64,000 nt of DNA from Letharia columbiana (Eukaryota; Ascomycota; Lecanoromycetes; Lecanorales; Parmeliaceae). Position numbers and translations under genes: made by a program. Where the stretch lies: NCBI RefSeq assembly GCF_014066305.1, contig NW_023501036.1:1499501-1563500 (forward strand), written 5' to 3'. Shown piece by piece: positions 1 to 12,628 of this stretch (its first letter is position 1; every line of letters starts with the position of its first letter). The notes under the pieces are model-generated. The model saw only the letters and a program-made list of their open reading frames with translations, was not told the DNA's origin and made no database searches.

Positions 1-327
1 GCGCTCCACCACGAGCACCTTGAGTCTTACATGAACGAGACGAGAATCGCTCATCAGCCTCGAGATCACGGATCCAACAATCACTTCATTCCACGGTCGA
101 CAGTCGTAAGAGGCTCCAGTGTAAGAGGAACGCTGTGCAAAGCAGGTGTTTGTTTGTCTTGGCCTGTCGGTCCTGGTACTTAGCAAGCCGGCAGATTCTG
201 GTGTTAAGAGCATCAACCGGTAACCATAGTCGTGGTAGCGCTACCGAGCCTAGCGATACTGATTCTCTCAATTAGACTCCTTCTCCGCTCCCAAATCCAC
301 CGGCCGCCTTTCACTCTGATTGCCTAA

Positions 328-1288
328 ATGTCTACACGCGGCTATCCTGACCACGAGGGTATGCAGCACGTCCACCACCACAAGTCATCCAATAAGAGGA
401 AACGCGAATCTTCGGACCACACTGGTAGCGTGAGGCAGCCTGGCTCACGACATGCACCTGCTTCAAACAACGTTCATGGGAACGGACAAGATACCTCGAG
501 TTCCTCGCACGATCCATACTCCAACGACTCGAATAACCACGACTTTGCCAGCATGTCTGAGCAGCTCTCTCGACACATTGCCAATGTCAATGCCAATGCG
601 GCTCCCACTACAGCAGCTGCAGCACTTGCTGCGAGTATGCCTCAATTAACGGTACCGCAGCCCACGGACTTTTCATTCTCTAACTCAGGCTCTGGCACCG
701 ATCCGGACCGGCAATTGGATTCTTCGTTTGATATGGGCGGAGGGTCAGATGAGGGTCAAGCCCATCACACCCAAGGGACTCCATACAACCTTGACGCCTA
801 TCAAGGTGGGGCTGCCGCACACGGACAGGATGCGGATAATGGCGGGAAGCCCCCTGTAGGATCAGAGGAGTGGCACAAAGTCCGAAGAGACAACCACAAG
901 GAAGGTGAGTAGTCGAGTAGCTCAATCAAGATCTGGACTTACCAAATCAATAGTGGAACGAAGACGTCGAGAAACCATCAATGAAGGCATCAACGAGCTC
1001 GCAAAGATAGTCCCGGGCTGCGAGAAAAACAAGGGCTCGATATTACAACGCGGCGTCGAGTACATTACACAGCTGAAGGACAATGAGACACGAAACATTG
1101 AGAAATGGACACTCGAGAAGCTGTTGACAGATCAGGCCATTTCGGAACTGAGCTCCAGTGTCGACAGATTGAAAGACGAGCTACAACGCACGCATGGAGA
1201 AGTTGCGCGTTGGAGGACGGCCTGTCAGAACGCTGGCTTGGAGCCGAAAGATGAGGACGGTGGTGGCACTGACGACGGCGAAACCTGA
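328..1288 (+). CDS. CBF1: bHLH transcription factor, CBF1 family
   Basis: Two exons, 328-904 and 954-1288, encode 303 aa. The intron 905-953 starts GTGAGT, ends AATAG and splits a valine codon inside the basic region. Residues 1-185 are low-complexity, rich in His, Ser, Asn, Gln and Ala. The basic helix-loop-helix lies at about 186-245: DNHKE is followed across the junction by VERRRRETINEGINEL, with His, Glu and Arg placed to contact an E-box. A leucine-rich coiled coil follows to about 290. In yeast the CBF1 family binds CACGTG at centromeres and at methionine and sulfur gene promoters; filamentous fungi have one orthologue. The identity rests on the DNHKEVERRRRE block. The N-terminal half is not conserved enough to help. 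Upstream bases 1-327 show no other gene. Confidence 0.8.
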
Positions 1289-2056
1289 ACTACTCGTTAA
1301 GGCACAGTCAGTGCGGTAGTATTGATATGATTCATCGCATACTACTACTAACGAAGCCTACCACGACACCAACACTCGCCGTAATTACCCAAGCATTGGT
1401 CATTAATTGATAGTCCGACGCTTGTGGTATGCCTTTGGCCGGTGTCCTCAGCTTTGAATCCGATCCTCGCGTGTATATGCTTCACCTACGCTGCTACGAG
1501 ATAACCGATTTGCTCCTCTACTACTTCGATTCTGGCTTGCTCGTTTCACGAAACACATTCACATGCTTCCTACGGCATTAGTAGTTTTATTTAACTAGGC
1601 GTCGGCGGCCCTGGGTGGTAGGTCTTTCTTTTCTCACATTTCGAATGATGATGGTTCGAACTGCAGTTGGGAATACTACGGCGTCTAAAGCTGATGAGAA
1701 CGCCCTTTCCAGGGGCGTACACAGCTCATGTCTTACAGTAGAAAACATCTATACACTGGTTTGCCTGACTTCACAAGTGGAAGAAGTCTTGCGCCATAAA
1801 ACGTGCATGATGTGATATTAAGACTGCCGTATTCTGGGCTTGGCAGCTCTAGATGCCTTCTAAGGATTAGCGCGATCCGAAATGTGTCCTCTCTAAAATC
1901 CCACGACCACCACGGTTTTGTATACAGACATTCTTTTACCACCCTGCCACAACCATTCGGACAGCACATCGCTAGAAGTGACGCGAAGCTGGAACTATCG
2001 GCCACCCATCGGAATACTTCAATAGCTGAAGTCCGCTCTGCGGCGACCTTGCAAAG
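1289..2056. other. Intergenic, CBF1 to SEC61
   Basis: This stretch holds the CBF1 3' end and the SEC61 promoter. Only short, composition-driven reading frames occur on either strand, and no RNA gene or repeat was recognised. Confidence 0.5.
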
Positions 2057-4579
2057 ATGAGCGGCCGTCAGTCCTCTTCCCTGCCCTTAGCATCCAACTC
2101 GCTCTGTACATCTGTTGTCAATCACCAGCAATTGCTGACGTCTTCTGCTACAGTACGGTTCCTCGACCTGATCAAGCCTTTCACTCCTTTGCTTCCCGAA
2201 GTGTCGGCTCCAGAAACCAAAACCCCTTTCAACCAGAAGCTCGTGAGACAATGCCCTGAGCTCAGCGTAGGAGGATATGGAAGCTAAAAATGGATAGATG
2301 TGGACGGGCCTGACCCTCTTAATATTTCTCGTGATGAGTCAGGTACGTTGATCACGGAGGCCGCTGAGGTGGTAGATCTAACATCTGGCTAGATGCCTCT
2401 TTACGGTATAGTATCCTCTGATACTTCGGATCCTCTCTACTGGCTTCGCATGATGCTGGCCAGCAACCGTGGAACTCTTATGGAACTTGGTACAACGCCG
2501 ATAATTTCTTCGGGCATGGTTTTTCAGCTGTAAGATTTTGCGCGAAGGTCTTGATCTGCGCCTGAACAACTGCTAAAATCAACGGACAGTCTTGCAGGCA
2601 CCCACCTCATTGATGTGAACTTGGATCTGAAGACGGACCGAGAACTCTACCAGACTGCCCAAAAGCTATTCGCGCTCATCCTATCCTTTGGTCAGGCCAT
2701 GGTGTTCGTGCTGACGGGTCTCTACGGCCAACCGGCCGATTTGGGCGCGGGCGTCTGCGTTTTACTTATAGTCCAGTTGTGCCTTAGTGGTCTCATCGTT
2801 ATTCTTCTAGACGAGCTGTTGCAGAAGGGCTACGGATTAGGAAGGTAAACGGTGCTCCTTGGAATACTATGGTCTAATTGCTAATGAATCTGTAGCGGCA
2901 TTTCTCTGTTCATCGCTACGAATATTTGTGAATCCATAGTTTGGAAAGCTTTTTCTCCCACGACCATCAACACAGGCCGTGGTCCTGAGTTTGAAGGCGC
3001 TGTCATTGCACTCTTCCACCTCCTCCTCACATGGCCAGACAAGCAGCGAGCGTTGCAAGAGGCGTTTTATCGCCAGAATCTTCCCAATATCATGAACCTA
3101 CTTGCAACCTTGGTGGTCTTTGCCGCGGTGATCTACCTCCAGGGGTTCCGCGTAGAAATACCAGTCAAGAGCTCACGACAGCGCGGAATGCGTGGTACGT
3201 ACCTTTCAAAGTACATCCTTTCTATTCGATATTAAATTGGGCGTCAAACTTTATATTTCGAGAGCAGAAAGCTACATCATTTTCCAGAATTATCTTCTTG
3301 GGTGAAAGAAACGACATATTTCGGCAGCGAATTTTTTTTCTTCTACTCCTCAAACGTGTCTCTTTCTCAGTTCATCACCTAAAAAGAACCATGCTGACTC
3401 CGAAATCTGCGTAGGTTCCTATCCAATCCGATTGTTCTAGTACGAATTTCCCTCACTTCTTTATGCCTCAAAAGACAATCTTGGAAAGCACGCTAACTAA
3501 ATTTCTTGGATAGCACCTCTAACATGCCCATCATGTTACAGTCGGCGCTCAGCTCCAACATTTTCCTCATGTCGCAGATGTTGTACTCTAGATTCAGTGA
3601 AAACCTCCTTGTCAAGTTGCTTGGAGTCTGGGAACCAAGAGAAGGTATGTACATATAGCTCTTTCCACATTGACACATTCATACCTTGTAATCGGCTGGG
3701 TTCGCACTTGACTGACCAGAGATCAGGCAGCGCTCAGCTCTATGCTAGCTCTGGGATTGCCTATTATGTAAGTCTACTCTTCGGAGTGTTCCCCCCTCAA
3801 ACCTACAGCATTTTGAGTTCTAATGCATGTTTTGAGTGTATTCTTACTCCTCTGATAATTCTCACGTCCTAATCTCAGTCTAGAATGGAGTGCTGACTTG
3901 GAAAATCTGCAGATGTCCCCACCACTCAACTTTACGGAAGCAATCCTTGATCCCGTTGTAAGCAACTTCTCCAACTCCAAATCCCTAAAACATGTCATGT
4001 TTTGAGTCATGAAACACAGTTGGGGAGTTTGGAAAAAACTCCCGAAACTGTTCCACGACACAGTCTCAAGGAAGTTACTGACTGGAGATGCTGCCCCATT
4101 GCAGAAGACTGCAATCTATATCGTATTTATGTTGACCGCCTGCGCTATCTTTTCGAAGACCTGGATCGAAGTCAGCGGCTCTGCACCCCGAGATGTAGCA
4201 AAGCAGCTCAAGGAACAAGGGCTAGTGTGAGTACCGCCGGTAGATGCCCGTGGATGGCGGCAAGCTGACAAACGCGCTATTAGCATGGCGGGTCACAGGG
4301 AACAGAGCATGTACAGAGAGCTCAAGAGGATCATCCCTACTGCGGCAGCATTCGGCGGAGCGTGTATCGGTGCTCTGTCCGTCGCCAGTGATCTTATGGG
4401 TGCTCTAGGCTCAGGGACGGGTATACTACTAGCCGTGACGTGCGTACTGTCCCAATCTTGCTATGTTGCAAATGTTTGATGATTTGAACTGACTGGATGG
4501 CAGCATTATCTACGGGTATTTCGAAATTGCCGCGAAGGAAGGTGATATGGCAGGGCTGAAGGGGATGGTGATGGGGTGA
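2057..4579 (+). CDS. SEC61: Sec61 alpha, ER translocon channel
   Basis: This is the pore subunit of the ER Sec61 translocon, a ten-pass membrane protein for co- and post-translational import. Thirteen exons give 476 aa, the usual family length: 2057-2066, 2154-2242, 2298-2342, 2393-2529, 2590-2844, 2896-3194, 3415-3439, 3514-3644, 3727-3767, 3913-3957, 4105-4226, 4284-4439, 4504-4579. Every junction keeps frame and has GT-AG ends. Recognised blocks include [20 protein letters not shown] at the N-terminus, the plug region after it, [18 protein letters not shown] in the large cytosolic loop and [20 protein letters not shown] near the C-terminus. The first exon has only 10 bases. Twelve introns is a high count for this gene. 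Introns 6, 9 and 10 (220, 145 and 147 nt) are much longer than the others and carry introner-like motifs. Confidence 0.96.
3195..3414 (+). repeat. Introner-like intron 6 of SEC61
   Basis: The intron is 220 nt, against 50-87 nt for most SEC61 introns. Its 3' end, ATGCTGACTCCGAAATCTGC then GTAG, closely matches the end of the intron at 38456-38626 in an unrelated gene. That similarity reaches beyond the branch point itself. Confidence 0.5.
3768..3912 (+). repeat. Introner-like intron 9 of SEC61
   Basis: The intron is 145 nt. It contains GCATGTTTTGAG and a GTGCTGACTTGG branch region, in the same order and spacing class as the other candidate introner-like introns in this window. Confidence 0.45.
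3958..4104 (+). repeat. Introner-like intron 10 of SEC61
   Basis: The intron is 147 nt, almost the same length as intron 9. It holds the inverted repeat AAAACATGTCATGTTTT and further complementary segments (CCAACTCCAAA with TTTGGAAAAAACTCC). The RNA could fold into a long hairpin, a reported trait of introner-like elements. Confidence 0.5.
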
Positions 4580-5183
4580 AAAGATGAAGTCTTTGGATTC
4601 CCCATGTTTACAGATCATCCGACGTATGGAGGAAAAGAGTATGTGGGGAAGAGACTATGGAGGTGGTTGAAGATGGAGGCCAAGGTCTGGTAAAAGCTTG
4701 CATATGATGAGGTATACATCTGTATATATACATGTACGACTGGATCGATGCCTGAATTATAGTTCTAAATTCCCAGACACTGCTCTCACCTTTATATGTG
4801 TGCGGGCAAACATCTAGAGAATCCGGTCATCGCTGAGGAAGAATCGCCGTGTCTTGTTGCAAGTGGGATCTCGACGGTATATTAGACCAATTGCAAAGAG
4901 ATCGAAGCCGGTAGTCCAATCATATCAGGATTTACTGTTGCATGTTCTGGCGAGGATCGTTGTTTCATGGGCAATGTCCCTCTTTCTGTCTCATTCGAGA
5001 GACCTACATCCCGTCCGTACCCCGATATCCTGGTGCGCGGTCCATCGCCCACGGTGCATATTTACAGCATCAGCGTCAGCATCCAAGCAGAGATCTAAAA
5101 TAAACCACGGGTAGGACCGTTCCACCTGGCCCCCTCCTCCAACCTCAAGTCCGATAATCTCCATTTATTGTCACTGTTCACGG
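4580..5183. other. Convergent spacer, SEC61 and ornithine acetyltransferase
   Basis: This 604-bp spacer lies between two convergent genes. I see only presumed 3' untranslated sequence and no credible gene. Confidence 0.5.
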
Positions 5184-6673
5184 TCAGTCCCTGGCCCCAG
5201 ACGGTGCGATCCAAACGGGGCGTAACACACCGTATTCGTGGCTGAAATCGCAAAACCAATAACTCGCCTCTTCCTTACCGGTTCCGTCCCCTCCGCCTCC
5301 CAGGTCTACGAGTATTTCGAGGTCCTCTTCGGCGAGGATCTGGGCCGCACGCATCTCATCCACGGCCTCGGGCTCCCCGTTTACGACGAGTTTGAGGGGC
5401 TCGGACCCGTCGGTTGGTACAAAACTTACGGATGTTCGGGCTGGAATGACTGTTTTTGACGATGAAAGGCCTTGTGTGTAGCCGATTGCGCACAGAATTC
5501 GGCCCCAGTTTGCGTCTTTCCCGTAGAGGGCTGTTTTCACCAAGGGATCACGGGCGATAGATGAAGCTATGAGTTTGGTATCCGCGAAAGAGGGTGAGTT
5601 GATGACCTTGACTCGCACGAATTTGGTAGCTCCCTCGCCGTCTCGCACAACTAGTTGGGAGAGCTGCTGCGTGAAGTCTGTGAGCAACCTTTGCATTGCT
5701 CTTCCATCCTCTGAAGCAGGCGAAGTGACGGGCTGGCCGCCAGCGGCGCCATTAGCGAGGACGGCGAGGGTATCATTGGTGCTTGTGCTGCCGTCTATGC
5801 TTATGGCGTTGAAGGAGCGCTCGACGGCGTGGGTGAGAAGAGGTTGGAGGGTTGAGGCTGGGATGGGAGCGTCGGTGCAAAGGATGCCGAGGAGCGTGGC
5901 CATGTTTGGATGGATCATGCCGGCACCTTTGGTCATTCCTGCTATTGAGTAGGTGATAGTTGGAGAAGAGGGGAGGGTGAATGTCATGGAGAGGAGTTTA
6001 GGGAAGGTGTCGGTAGTACATATCGATCGGGCGGTCGTAAGCCATGAGTCGTGCGTGTTTTCGAGATTGGACACCGCTTTGGGCACGGCCTGGAGAATCT
6101 TCTTGATGGGAAGGCGTTGGCCAATTACTCCAGTGGACATGACGAGAGTACGGTCCGGGGACGAAGAGTCGGGTAGTAGCCCATCAAGGGATGCCGCCAT
6201 GCTAGTAGCATCCTCGAGCCCGCCTTTCCCTGTGACGGCATTTGCGCAGCCGGAATTGATTATTACGGATCTGATACCCTCGCCGGAACGTTTCTGGAGG
6301 ATGTTTCGGCTAATTGTGACAGGGGCGGCTTGAAAAATGTTCTGCGTGAATACTGCAGCAGCGGATGCCGGCCTTTCGGATGTCAAGAGTGCGAGGTCTG
6401 GAAAGCGTGTGTTGGACGCTTTTACACCCACATGGGTGCCAGAAACGAGGAATCCTTTGGGGTAGGTGCCTGTTGTAGGGACATATTTCTGTTTCGCCAC
6501 GGGAATGGACCCGTCCACGGGGGCGGAGTATTGCCTCGTTTGTCTACACGCTGATCGAGAAGCATGACCACCGCTGGAGACTGCTCATTGTTAACGCCAG
6601 AAATCAATGACATTAATAGATTAAAGAGATAGAGAAAAGAGGGGGTCTGACATGTTTTTCGGAAAGCTGTCAT
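5184..6673 (-). CDS. ARG7: Mitochondrial ornithine acetyltransferase (ArgJ)
   Basis: The enzyme transfers acetyl from N-acetylornithine to glutamate and can also make N-acetylglutamate, closing the acetyl cycle of arginine synthesis in mitochondria. Exons are 6673-6652 and 6580-5184, giving 472 aa. The 71-nt intron 6581-6651 starts GTCAGA, ends GAGCAG and interrupts the presequence. The N-terminus is a plausible matrix signal rich in Arg and Ser, ending near TRQYSAP before the conserved [20 protein letters not shown]. The self-cleavage motif [15 protein letters not shown] is present; cleavage before the Thr at about residue 236 makes the alpha and beta subunits. Without the short first exon no in-frame ATG precedes the conserved domain, which supports the spliced start. 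It converges on SEC61. Confidence 0.93.
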
Positions 6674-7281
6674 AATGGATGCGTAGAAACAGACCAAGTG
6701 AAGACACTCAACATGACATTTGTGAAAGAGAAAGGGGAGTAAAGCAAGGTTATATGGTGTTTCGGTGAGTCGTGCCTAGGCAATGTTAACAACAAAGTTG
6801 GGGTACTACAAGCCAAGATGCAGGGTGATAGCCAAATAAACGTTTGTGAGAGATACCATCTCAAGTATGGTTTGTCCAATATGGACTCGGAGTAAATTGA
6901 TGGTTGTTGTATGAAGATGATCAATCCCTAGGTGTTAGACCGACAACATGGGTTTCTTTTTTTTTCCCCTTCGTGCCTAAGCGAATTGACTCTCATCCCC
7001 ACAAGTTCCGACTAAGGAACCACCAAGAGAACGGCCACGGGCCGTCCCCTACTAGTACCCACCTACGCGCATTGCGCTACCATACTTATGGCTTAGTCGA
7101 TCTCAGCCAAGCTTAGAAACATCCAGCAGTCGTTGCATTCTGTTTCAAACTTGTGCCAGTAATTGTTCGTGTGCGAGCAGGTCAGGTCGGCCGCAATCCC
7201 ATAATTAAAAAGAATTCACCTCGGGAAAACAGGTTTCGACAATGCTCAGGCATCGACTAAACCTTGATCGTATATCCTACC
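6674..7281. other. Divergent promoter region, ornithine acetyltransferase and SEC8
   Basis: This 608-bp region is the shared upstream space of two divergent genes. It includes a T-rich run near 6955-6970. No further gene was recognised. Confidence 0.5.
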
Positions 7282-10200
7282 ATGTCATATAGCAACGGCT
7301 ACACCAATGGCAGCTACAGGACCAATCGCTATGAAGATTTACAAGAGGATAGCGATTCATTGGGAGGCAGCCGGCAACGCCGTGCTGGAGGTTATGGAGG
7401 ATTCTATGACGGCGCTCCCTCGGTCTCAGCAGAACCCCAGGCTCAGCCACCTCCACCCTCCTTTCGACGGCAAGGCACCGATCACTCAACTGGAGGAACG
7501 GGGCTATCGGTATCGAGAACAAGGGATATCGACGGTTATGATACAAGTAGGAGTCGTGACAGAGGAGCGCGTGGTCAGAACGGTGCAAGGCAGCATGGCA
7601 GTGGACCAGGAGGCAGACAGATTGAAGGTTAGTCACTGTTAGACGCCAAACAAAAGAGCAACAGAAAACACTCGGCGCATTTTTGCCATCTAATTGGACC
7701 CTACCTTGCTTTTGACAAGCATACCGATCCATGATTTACACATACGACTGATGCTTTTCTACAATCAGGAGTTCTCGACCACATACATGAAAACTGGGAT
7801 ATCATAACCAAGGATGACTGTGTGCCTGTCCATATCGCACTGCAGTTGATGGACTACAGCTCTCTTGGGCGCGGCAATGATTACCAAGACTTCCAACGGA
7901 CAAATAGACACCTGCAGAAAGCGCTCAAGGCAATTGTGAACGGTCAGACTCTTCTCTTGGGTTAGAATACGTTATGCATTGGCTGAAGACTTTCAGAACA
8001 CCATCAAGGTTTCAACAGCTCCATTGGAACTTTTCACAAGATACAGGCCAGCATCCAAGCATCGCAAGGCCGTGTCCGGTCATTGAGGGACTCAGTCCAA
8101 GGCGCAAAATCCAGTCTAATGGTCACGAAACCCGAGCTGAAAGGATTGGGCTCGTCTTCGCAGAAATATGACGATATGCTGCAGATCTTGGGACAGATTG
8201 AGAAGCTACAGTTGGTCCCTGAAAAGCTGGACGCTCGGATATCAGACAAGCATTTCCTACCCGCTGTTGATCTTCTACAAGATGCCTTGAGGATCATACG
8301 AAGATCCGACATGGAAAACATTGGTGCCTTGACAGATCTTCAGATTTATTTCAGTAACCAAGAGACCTCGTTGACTGACATACTTATCGAGGAGCTCCAT
8401 GATCATCTTTATTTGAAGTCCCCTTATTGCCAAGACCGTTGGAACCCATATACTGGAGATTCGGCGAACATTAGCGCATCCGAAACAGGCAAGGTGTCGT
8501 TACCCAACACCTGGGGCAGGCCTTTGTATCGATTCTTGGACAATCTCGATACGACTTCGCCACTGGAAGACGATGCATCTCAAAACCCGGAGACCGACAG
8601 CTTTCACTACATCCACATGGTCATCGAGTCGTTGAATAAGCTGGGCCATTTAGATGTGGCGGTTGACCGCATGGAGCAGCGACTTCCCGTCGAGCTGTTT
8701 GCCATTGTCGATAGAACCAACCAAGAGGTCGATCTGCGCCACCCAGCGCATAAGCGTGCGCCGCTTAACCCCGAGAAAAAACTTCTTGGATCCACATGGA
8801 ATGATACGACTGGTGGGAGCGTTATACTCAATGACCTTTTGTGGACACTGTTCTCCAAATTTGAAGCAATTGCTGAAGGACATCGGGCATTTCATGACGT
8901 TGTTGCAGGCATTGTGAAGCGGGAAAGACTAGGGCATCCCGAAAGTCTGACAAGGGGATTCAAAGAGATGTGGAAACTGTACCAAAGTGAGGTAGGACTT
9001 GTATCCCAGAAGAGAAAGCCTGTATCTCCGCTGATACATCTAGATGCGATCTTTGCTCCATGATTATTTGGCAACGGACGAAAATCCATCGTATAGGCTT
9101 GGTCGCCAGCCTGCCGCAGAAGCAAACATGTTCCACAAGAATCACCGAGAGAGAAACAAGGTACTCATCGTTCATCGGAATCCAAGGGTAGTGCTGACCA
9201 ACTAAAGCGTGTCTTCAAATTGTCCGAGATAGATCAGAAGTCTGCCGATTTGGCCGCGGATCAACGAGATCTTGACCAAATACTCCAGGCTTCTGTACCC
9301 GGGCTAGTCTCTAAATCACAGAGGCGGTCTGGGGTTTTGCATAATAACACCAACGTCACCACTGATGGTCCGGTTGCGAGTCACAAGCTGCTTGTGGATC
9401 CCAATGTCTTCAACATTAGCTCTCTTCTCCCACCATCGTTGTCCTTCCTCCAGCGACTAAGAGATATCGTCCCTCATGACTCGGGTATCGCGATGAGCAC
9501 ACTGACCTCGTTCCTTGATGAGTTTCTCGTTAATGTGTTCCAACCTCAGCTCGAGGAGACTGTCACGGAGTCGTGTACTCAGTCGTTCGCTGAGCTTGAT
9601 GCGTTTCAAAAAGATTCCCAATGGTCCCAGCACGCTGTTGTGCGGCCAATATTCAGAGCATGTCGCCGATAGCCTTCTTCTTCGATGACTTTGCTAACTT
9701 CTTCAGGGCACGTTTCATTTCTCCACGTTAATTAAGTCTTTCTGCAAATTGCTCGATACTATACCCCCTGATTTCGCTTCTACGCAATTAATAATTACAC
9801 AAATGGTTGCTTATTACGATAAATGCTGTGAATGCTACAGAGGTATGCAAACCCCCAGGTCTTGCGGATGTATAGCTAAAAAGCTCTAGCTCTGGTCAGA
9901 AGGCCACAGCTACATGCACAGGATGAGGTGCGATTGAAGACCGCAGCCGCATTGGCAGACTCAGGAGACTTTCGGGAAGTTGCCGAGAAATTGTTGAAAG
10001 GCGTTGTCGAAGAGGAAGAACACGATCTTTTCCAGAAGGTATAGACAGATCATCTTTGACAATCCATTCCGCTGACGGTCCTTAGGAGGCCAAATTGCTC
10101 ATCGCCAGGACCAATGAGGAGCCGCTAGATCCATTCGATATTATCTCCGATCGACGATCGGTCACAGCTCTCTGCTTAATGTACTCTAGCATGGTAAGCG

Positions 10201-11080
10201 TCTTTCTTTTTTTTTTACAAACAAGCGTGGCTTCAGAAGCACACTACTGACTGAGTTGTTGCAGCAATGGCTTGTAATCCAGTTCCAGCAGCTTCGACGC
10301 ATTATCCCGGAGTCTTCGCGATCACACCGCGACTCAACGAAGCCTCAGCACACACGACAATTATCCCTTCTCAGTTCACCCCAGCGCGTCGACCCAAATA
10401 CCCCTATATATCTCCCCATGACCCAGGAAACCGTCGAAGCTTTCGACAGCATCTTGGCCTCCATGCGTACGCTTGCTAGTACAGCCCTCTTGACCCTCCA
10501 CATCGACATACGCCTAGGCGTAATCCACATGCTCACTCGGACACTTCATGCGCCTTACCTACTCGCCCAGCGAGCTCAGGATCCGGATCCTTCGATTCTC
10601 TCCCTCAACGCTGACCTCCTCTCGTTCGCCGACAATCTGACCACACATCTCGACACTCCAGCCCAACAATTCATCACCAATGGTCTTGCTCTGCTCATCG
10701 ATACCTTACTTGTCTCCAACGCTTTCCAGATCACAGCAGGCATGAATGATCACGGATGCGGCAGGATGCATCTCAATATCTTGGTCCTTTCACAAAACCT
10801 AAAATCGATTGAGACGAGCAGCGATGACCATCGTAATGAGCTTGACCGCAGTGCGCGTTTCTATGATCTTTTCCTGGAGGGTGCAGACAGCATCGTGGAG
10901 CGAGCAAAGGACCGTGGCGGAGAGGGATTGGAAGGATTTGACCTTGAAGAATTGAAAGCGCTGGTGGAGCTGTGGTACAGAGATGGCATTGAGAGTGGAG
11001 CACGAGAGGTGCAAATCAAGAGTAGGAGGGAGTTGGGTGACAAGCTGTTGGTGCTCAGTGAATGTTTATGGAATAGGTAA
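7282..11080 (+). CDS. SEC8: Exocyst subunit Sec8
   Basis: Sec8 is a core subunit of the exocyst, which tethers secretory vesicles at sites of polarised growth. Nine exons give 1096 aa: 7282-7627,7769-7942,7997-8991,9044-9160,9208-9657,9707-9842,9890-10038,10086-10193,10265-11080. The N-terminal 115 residues are Gly/Arg/Ser-rich and poorly conserved. The conserved part follows, with NEHHQGFNSSIGTFHKIQ (about 172-189) and the coiled-coil segment ASIQASQGRVRSL. The exon 3/4 junction yields YQSEMRSLLHDYLATD, another family block. The intron 9658-9706 appears to be GC-AG: only AGA|GCATGT to CTTCAG|GGC keeps the frame, and it has a perfect TTGCTAACTT branch site. The ATG at 7282 is the first in frame. 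The gene converges on PDX1. Confidence 0.92.
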
Positions 11081-11617
11081 TCGGTCGAAAGAAGGATTCA
11101 AGGAATGCACGTATTCTCACAGCGCAACGCGTTTTTCGGCCGACGCTTTCGCCAACTTTTCCGCTGCCGTACCAATGCACTAACCACTTGATTATTGTAC
11201 GAACGAACCGCATCACCATCAACCCGGCGCTCACCAAGCCAGATCCCACCGCGTCGGTACCAAATGTGCTTGTCGCGCCAATCCATCGCCAAAGCGATCT
11301 CCATCAAGCCGGCAGCAGGCCTCCAGACTACTACTCCTATCAAGCAGGTTCGAAATGGGGGCCCGAAGCCGCAGTCCGGGATGTCTTGCCGCGGAATCGG
11401 AAACGGTTGTTCCTGTCACATGTGCAAGGGTGTTTTCTCATGGGTTGGAGTTCGATCGTCCCTGCACTTTCCGTTGGCCAACTTCTAGATCTTCTACTTG
11501 CGTATTCATGGGCATGTCCTACTCGGGTGTGTTTCATGAGCGAAATACAGAGTGTCTACTAAGATTTCTACCCCAATACAAACAGCTGGACCTACCTATC
11601 TATCCATTTTCTCCCCG
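11081..11617. other. Convergent spacer, SEC8 and PDX1
   Basis: This 537-bp spacer contains overlapping short frames on both strands with no recognisable protein. I assign no gene. Confidence 0.45.
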
Positions 11618-12628
11618 CTACCACCCTCTCCCCGCCATCTTTTCGCCCTCTGCCATTCTCCCGACATTCAGGCCCACCATCGCCTCTCCCAGCCCTCCAC
11701 TAACCTCAGCCAACACGGCCGGGTCCTTGAAGTGGGTCACCGCCTGCACGATAGCGTTCGCCCTCTTGGCCGCATTCCCACTCTTGAAGATCCCGCTGCC
11801 TACAAAGACACCATCGCACCCGAGCTGCATCATCAACGCCGCATCCGCCGGCGTCGCCACACCGCCAGCCGCGAAATTGACCACCGGCAAGCGTCCCAGC
11901 TGCGCCGTCTCCTTCAGAAGCCGAAAAGGCGCATTCAACTCCTTTGCATAACCCCTGAGCTCCATGTCGCTCATCCCCCTCGCCTTGTTGATCTCCGTCG
12001 TCACGGTCCGCATGTGCCTCACGGCCTCCACCACGTCCCCCGTCCCCGCTTCGCCCTTCGTCCTGATCATCGCCGCCCCCTCGTCGATCCTCCTCAGCGC
12101 CTCCCCCAGACCCCGACACCCGCACACAAACGGCGTCCTGAACGCGTGCTTCTCCACGTGGAAGGCATTGTCCGCCGGCGTCAGCACCTCGCTTTCGTCG
12201 ATGTAGTCGACCCCCAGCTCCTGCAGGATCTGGCACTCGACGAAGTGGCCGATGCGGGCCTTGGCCATGACGGGGATGGTGACGGCGTCCATGATCTCGG
12301 TGACGAGCTGCGGGTCGGACATGCGGGCGACGCCGCCCTGGGCGCGGATGTCGGCGGGGACGCGCTCGAGGGCCATGACGGCGCAGGCGCCGGCTTCTTC
12401 GGCGATGCGGGCTTGGTCGGCGTTGACGACGTCCATGATGACGCCCCCTTTGAACATCTTTGCCAAGCCGTCTTTGACGGTGAAGTTTGGGGAGGTGTCT
12501 TGGGTGCTGGTGTGGGGCGAGGGAGCATCGTCTCGATTTGAGGTTGAGGCGGGTGTGGGGGCGTTGTCTTGGGTTGGGGTGGAGGTAGAGGGAGCGACGA
12601 GAGTGGAGGGGGAGTCATTGATGGCCAT
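11618..12628 (-). CDS. PDX1: Pyridoxal 5'-phosphate synthase lyase subunit (PDX1/SNZ)
   Basis: PDX1 is the synthase half of the DXP-independent vitamin B6 pathway. It builds PLP from ribose 5-phosphate, glyceraldehyde 3-phosphate and ammonia supplied by the PDX2/SNO glutaminase. One exon encodes 336 aa. A 48-residue Ser/Thr/Pro-rich N-terminal extension precedes the TIM barrel, so the protein is longer than the usual ~300 aa. Conserved blocks are [40 protein letters not shown], the phosphate-binding [16 protein letters not shown] and GLGEAMVG near the C-terminus. The C-terminal tail MAGRGW is typical. Third positions are strongly G/C-rich compared with its neighbours. The PDX2 partner is not in this window. 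Confidence 0.95.
   Translation of the reverse strand: MAINDSPSTLVAPSTSTPTQDNAPTPASTSNRDDAPSPHTSTQDTSPNFTVKDGLAKMFKGGVIMDVVNADQARIAEEAGACAVMALERVPADIRAQGGVARMSDPQLVTEIMDAVTIPVMAKARIGHFVECQILQELGVDYIDESEVLTPADNAFHVEKHAFRTPFVCGCRGLGEALRRIDEGAAMIRTKGEAGTGDVVEAVRHMRTVTTEINKARGMSDMELRGYAKELNAPFRLLKETAQLGRLPVVNFAAGGVATPADAALMMQLGCDGVFVGSGIFKSGNAAKRANAIVQAVTHFKDPAVLAEVSGGLGEAMVGLNVGRMAEGEKMAGRGW

Noticed and set aside
5238..6333. Plus-strand ORFs across the ornithine acetyltransferase gene
   Set aside because: They are antisense shadows of a well-supported gene.
11188..11562. ORFs in the SEC8-PDX1 spacer
   Set aside because: Three overlapping frames of similar length, no family resemblance, located in probable 3' untranslated sequence.
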